NCBI RefSeq assembly: GCF_009389715.1
Contig: NC_052399.1
Location: 22,329,146-22,393,145 of the forward strand
From: Phoenix dactylifera
Lineage: Eukaryota > Streptophyta > Magnoliopsida > Arecales > Arecaceae
Direction: 5' to 3'
DNA: 64,000 nucleotides
Part shown: positions 60,301 through 64,000 of the stretch, piece after piece
Layout: every line of letters begins with the position of its first letter
Position numbering within the stretch: position 1 is the first letter of the stretch
Position numbers and translations under genes: made by a program
Notes under the pieces: model-generated
What the model was told of the DNA's origin: nothing
The model's input: the letters and a program-made list of their open reading frames with translations, nothing else
Databases searched by the model: none

Positions 60301-61284
60301 TTGCATAATTTGCTGCTATGTATGCTACACCGAAGTATGCTCCTAGGTAAGCTACTAACCTTGGATCTGCCTCTTGAGCACGTGGGACGTATTCATTATT
60401 CTATCGATCACAAGCAGAAGACTCTGTTGAATCACACTCATGAGAGTCTAGGAATGGATCCGGCTAGGGGTATGTTTCTCTTGTTACCGTGGGCTATAAA
60501 TCTGTCTTTGCTAGCACTTGGTCTCTCATTTTTTGTATGTATCTAGATCAATGTACTCTATTGAAGCAATTGGCTTGCTTACATACGTGATTATGCATGC
60601 CCAAGAATCGGCTTTGCTAGTAACAACCATTTCAAAATGGCAGCACCAAAGATATTTATAGCATGGGCATGGTTATTCCAGACTATGTTCCAGAAAAAGT
60701 AGCCTACTTGACAGAATGGGCAGCAGGCAGCCGCTCTCAGCCTAGAGGTAGGCACTCGTGTTTTAGTCCCACATTACTTTGATAGTTGTGGGGCCTCGTG
60801 TATTTACAACTTCTACGAGCTGCAAGTGAATGGGGCTGGTGCGTGGTGAATGGACAGTTCGTAAAGCTATTTCTCACCTCAACCCCCTAAATGTGGTCAA
60901 CGGAAAAATGACAAAATGGCTTATGTTTGGTTGGAGGTTTCAAAGTAGAGAGATGGAAAAGTAGCCTTTTCATGGGAGCAAGCTTCCTTTCTCCTATGGA
61001 AAATATAAACCTATGCGGGACATGGGAAACTCATTTTCCTATGCATTGGCAATCGAGGTAAAATCCTTTTTTTTCTAGAAATGCTCTAAACCCCAGTGGC
61101 TTATTTCCTTTTTTCTCATTGTAGTCAGTTTATTAAGGACAAAAAGTATTTTATACAACTTTCTTAGAAAAGTAGGTGTTCAATTAAACATAAATCACTC
61201 CGGAAGTGTGCTTTCTATACCACTTTTCTATGGTCAACCAAACATGTCAAAATCACTTTTTCAGGCAAGGTTTGCCGTCTCAGT

Positions 61285-61440
61285 ATCAGATCTCGTACGA
61301 TGCCACACTAATACTGTTGGTACGTTACGGAGTCTTTTCGGCATACCAAGTATCAGTACACCACCTGTATCGGGTACCGCTACCGAACCAGTACGATAGG
61401 GTACGCTCCGTACCGCTCAGTTTGGGTCCGTACGACGAAT
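61285..61440. repeat. GTACC/GGTACG-rich dispersed repeat, copy A
   Basis: Dense short words GGTACC, GTACGG, CCGTACC and TATCAGTAC in both orientations, unlike the flanking AT-rich DNA. Similar blocks lie at about 61695-61890 and 63785-63900. A MITE-like family is likely; the ends were not fixed. Confidence 0.45.
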
Positions 61441-61694
61441 CATGTTCTCAGATATAATGTACCTAGGCATTAACTTCTTAGGAAACACATTCCAGTGAAG
61501 TAAAATTCTTTCCACAAACCAAGCAAGTCCTAAATAGGAAGAGAGGGGCACTTTACTAATGGGGGGCAAATGCATCGCACCTGACTGCGATGAATTAAGT
61601 AAGAATCTCAAGCTATGGCTTGAGAATGTACATCCAAGTGCTTTTTTTGTGGTTAGACCCTTGACTTTGCAGGGGCCCAATGTTTGTGCTCTTA

Positions 61695-61890
61695 ATTAAG
61701 GTATGCCATATTATACCGATCCGAATAGCACGGGGCGTACCATACCGGTTCAGTATCAGTATACGGGTCGGAAGGCATACTGACACTCAGTACGCCGACC
61801 CAGCCTCTATGCTGGGCGTACTGACATAGTAATAGGAAGGCACTGGTACGGAGCCTGATACTGAGATGGCATATCTTGCTCTCAACTAAG
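61695..61890. repeat. GTACC/GGTACG-rich dispersed repeat, copy B
   Basis: Contains GGTATGCCATATTATACCGA near its start and GAGATGGCATATC near its end, an inverted pair (GGTATGCCATA / GATGGCATATC), with CAGTATCAGTATACGGGTCG between. This supports a small inverted-repeat element related to copy A. Confidence 0.45.
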
Positions 61891-62417
61891 TAGATTGAAG
61901 GGAATCCATCCCATGGAAGGGATTGCACCTACTCACAATCACTTTAAAATTACACTAAATAAAAAAGGCAATATTGATATGATCAAGACATGGCAATGCA
62001 TGATGGTAAGTGGGACCGAGGGATGCACATCTAGCTCATGATGGAAATTTTACATGTCTATCATGATTTGATTAGGCCTATGAGCACACAATCATTTGAA
62101 AAGCAATACTCATTTTTTCCTTAGAAAATTACGGAGTACCTTGCTAAAGTGTGGCTGAATTTTTCCTTATATTTATTGAGTTGCTGATTTTATTAATATT
62201 TGTGATTGGAAAAGGCTAGGAATTTAGTTGAACATCGATAGTTTTTCATCTGATGATTAAATAAATTAACAATTCTATCTTTGATGAAAGTTAGGATTGT
62301 TCTATTAATCTGTTAAATGTCAGTTAAGTCATCTAAAATTTTGGAAAATATAATCTTGGCAGTTGGATTTGAATCAGCTAGTTTAAGATTTTCTGACACC
62401 ACCTTTGGAATCTGCAG

Positions 62418-62940
62418 TTTCAGTCTCCTGGTGTTTTGACAATTGGAAGTAGCAAGAAAGGGGAAAAATCCTACTCTCACCATCTTGACTCAGATGTAAG
62501 ACCAGGTCTTCTAATGCTGTTTATCCTTGCATGAGAATTCTATGCTGGCATTGCTACAGACCTTAAGATTGCTGCAGCATCTAGCACATTCCAGTTTCAT
62601 CCTTGCCACCTGAGTTTGAATAACTTTTATTGGAAATGTTTCCTTCATATATTGTAGATTGGTTCACTTTCTACACACTCGCCTTTTTTGAGAAGTTGAA
62701 CATGTACAGCAATGCCTCATTGAACAGGTAAAACATTTTTTTTGAAGCTTTTCAAAATATAGATTTCTGATTTTACTATACATGTGGCAGAATGCCCTAC
62801 CCACTCGGTACTTAAGATATCTATAATTTTCTGGCTTCTAGTCTGGTCTGGAAAGATTTCAATGATTGTTACAATTTCTTTTGTAGTCTTTAAAGAGTGA
62901 ATGCTACCGCAGGACTAAAATCAATGATGTCAATGCAGAT
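62418..62940 (+). pseudogene. GPI8: Late GPI8/PIG-K exons, damaged
   Basis: 62418-62495 (after TCTGCAG, before GTAAGA) encodes [12 protein letters not shown] then [12 protein letters not shown], the conserved SPGV...SYSHHLDSD region downstream of the catalytic Cys. 62657-62727 gives [20 protein letters not shown], matching the following [12 protein letters not shown] segment with Arg changed to Trp. Joining the exons at the visible AG would put the second out of frame, and the VGVSVV-type residues expected between them are missing or scrambled. 62885-62938 keeps only hints (SL, GCTACCGCAGGACT) of the next exon. Same strand as exon 1 at 56709. Together with the missing catalytic exons this points to a pseudogene, though mis-set splice sites are an alternative. 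Confidence 0.6.
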
Positions 62941-64000
62941 TACATAATCCCATTATATTATCTTTGAGGGCTTGGCTCAAAAAGTTGCTGTCATTTTTCG
63001 GCACACCTGGACAAACTTGACTTCCCCAGGGAGCCCGATAGGTGCAAGTGTTTACTACCAACAGTTTTCAAGGATACCTCAAATTGACCATCTTTCTTTT
63101 TTGGTGGTTGTAACAGTCCTGATTATGGTTGGATTGTCTATATTTGAAGACTCTACATAAGCTTGTTTTAGCACTGATACTTAATCTCGAGGCCTTGATG
63201 CAACCAACTGGCATTTGGCTTTATCATTCGCTACCTTGTGAGTGACATTTATGTAAAATACTGAGAAATTCTAATCAACTTATGATTTGTTTTCTTGGCT
63301 GTTCATGCTTCATGACCAAATACTGTGCAAAAATCTGCATGTAGTTAGAATGTGAATTCTCTGCTTTAGCTCTCAACATCAGACCTTTCATGCTTTTAAA
63401 TAGATAAATACACCATGCAGATAGAATGTGAAATAGAAATTCAGCACGAAGAGAGCCCTTCTAGGACTATGTGGTAATAGTGAAAAGGATGAAAATAACA
63501 GAAAAGAGCAAAGAATAGAAGTAGAGGAAGAAGAATAGGAAGAGAAGAAAGAGAGAAGTAGGAAGGGCACACATAATAGTGCAGAAAGAGATGAGTGGGA
63601 AATGGTGTGTAGGGGAGATTGGGATTACACAATCTCCAAAAACATTAGGTTTGTCAAAAATCATGTTTTAGGAGTCTGGTTGCCATATTCCATCCAGATT
63701 GTGTGGTTTTGGCATGCATGTTCTTAGAACTTTCCTCTACCCCCTATAAAATAACCTTTCACTAATGTGGGGAGTATCCCATACAAGATCTGCCAAACCA
63801 GTACCGAATGTCGTATCGGTCGGCAACTGGTGTGGTATGATATCAGTCCGGTATCATATCAAAATATGGTGTGTATTGGCATACTAGTTCCATACAAGTG
63901 CACCATTTTTGTTTATTTTTCTTGTTTTTTCATTTTCTTGTTGTTTCACTTTTTCATTGTTTTAGAGTTTATTTTAATGGTTGCGGTTGATCCGGGAGGA
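62941..64000. other. Gene-free end of the window
   Basis: AT-rich. 63785-63900 carries a third GTACC/TATCGGT-type repeat (copy C: CCAGTACCGAATGTCGTATC and GGTATGATATCAGTCCGGTA). A purine-rich tract lies at 63480-63590. No gene recognised. Confidence 0.4.

Larger units (their letters stand above)
56888..62417. other. 5.5 kb between GPI8-like exons; no intervening exons found
   Basis: Read for the conserved caspase-like segments of GPI8 and none recognised. It contains a degenerate triplicated segment (57065-57320) and GGTACC/GTATCAG-rich repeats near 61.3 and 61.7 kb. The remainder is AT-rich. Confidence 0.45.

Noticed and set aside
60301..60546. 81-aa ORF with LEHVGRIHYSIDHKQKTL as a possible missing GPI8 exon
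   Set aside because: It does not match any conserved GPI8 segment, and there are no flanking splice sites in phase with exon 1.

Overview
The window is plant nuclear DNA, most likely from a monocot. The evidence is intron-bearing plant genes (NAP1, cytokinin dehydrogenase, an E-class PPR protein, GPI8/PIG-K) set in a dense layer of plant transposons: an L1-type LINE with DUF4283, a Tat-lineage Gypsy element with a second RNase H, hAT- and Harbinger-like MITEs and a TRIM-like relic. A palm-like genome is my guess from the overall look; nothing in the sequence proves it.

Layout. 30-7678 (+) is a complete 12-exon NAP1 histone chaperone gene; its 5.2-kb third intron holds a decayed antisense gag with LTR traces and a hAT MITE. 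8746-15020 is a full-length LINE (14-bp target duplication, poly(A) tail) killed by two in-frame TAGs, a frameshift in ORF1 and a changed RT active site. 16831-17157 (+) is a small divergent ubiquitin-like ORF. 19145-24249 (+) is a two-exon gene for a 114-aa one-pass membrane protein with an antisense LINE relic in its intron. It converges on a single-exon PPR gene (25354-27492, -). 29787-33323 (-) is a complete four-exon cytokinin oxidase/dehydrogenase gene.

38211-53998 is a nest. A Harbinger-like element (TTA duplication, AT-rich inside, with a hairpin-rich GC block) is split by a 14-kb Tat-lineage Gypsy retrotransposon (38801-52806, TSD AATAT). That retrotransposon has near-identical LTRs, a gag-pol frame broken by one TAG, two internal satellite-like arrays, and an intact antisense gene of three coding exons for a 729-aa protein with a 'gypsy-type putative transposase' domain and a coiled coil. 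This antisense gene is the most unusual coding feature.

56709-62940 (+) has GPI8/PIG-K exon 1 and late GPI8 exons, but I could not find the catalytic caspase-like exons between them and the late exons look damaged. It is probably a decayed or partial copy.

The host genes have no evident shared pathway. All coordinates, splice sites and homologies were read by eye; no search was run.
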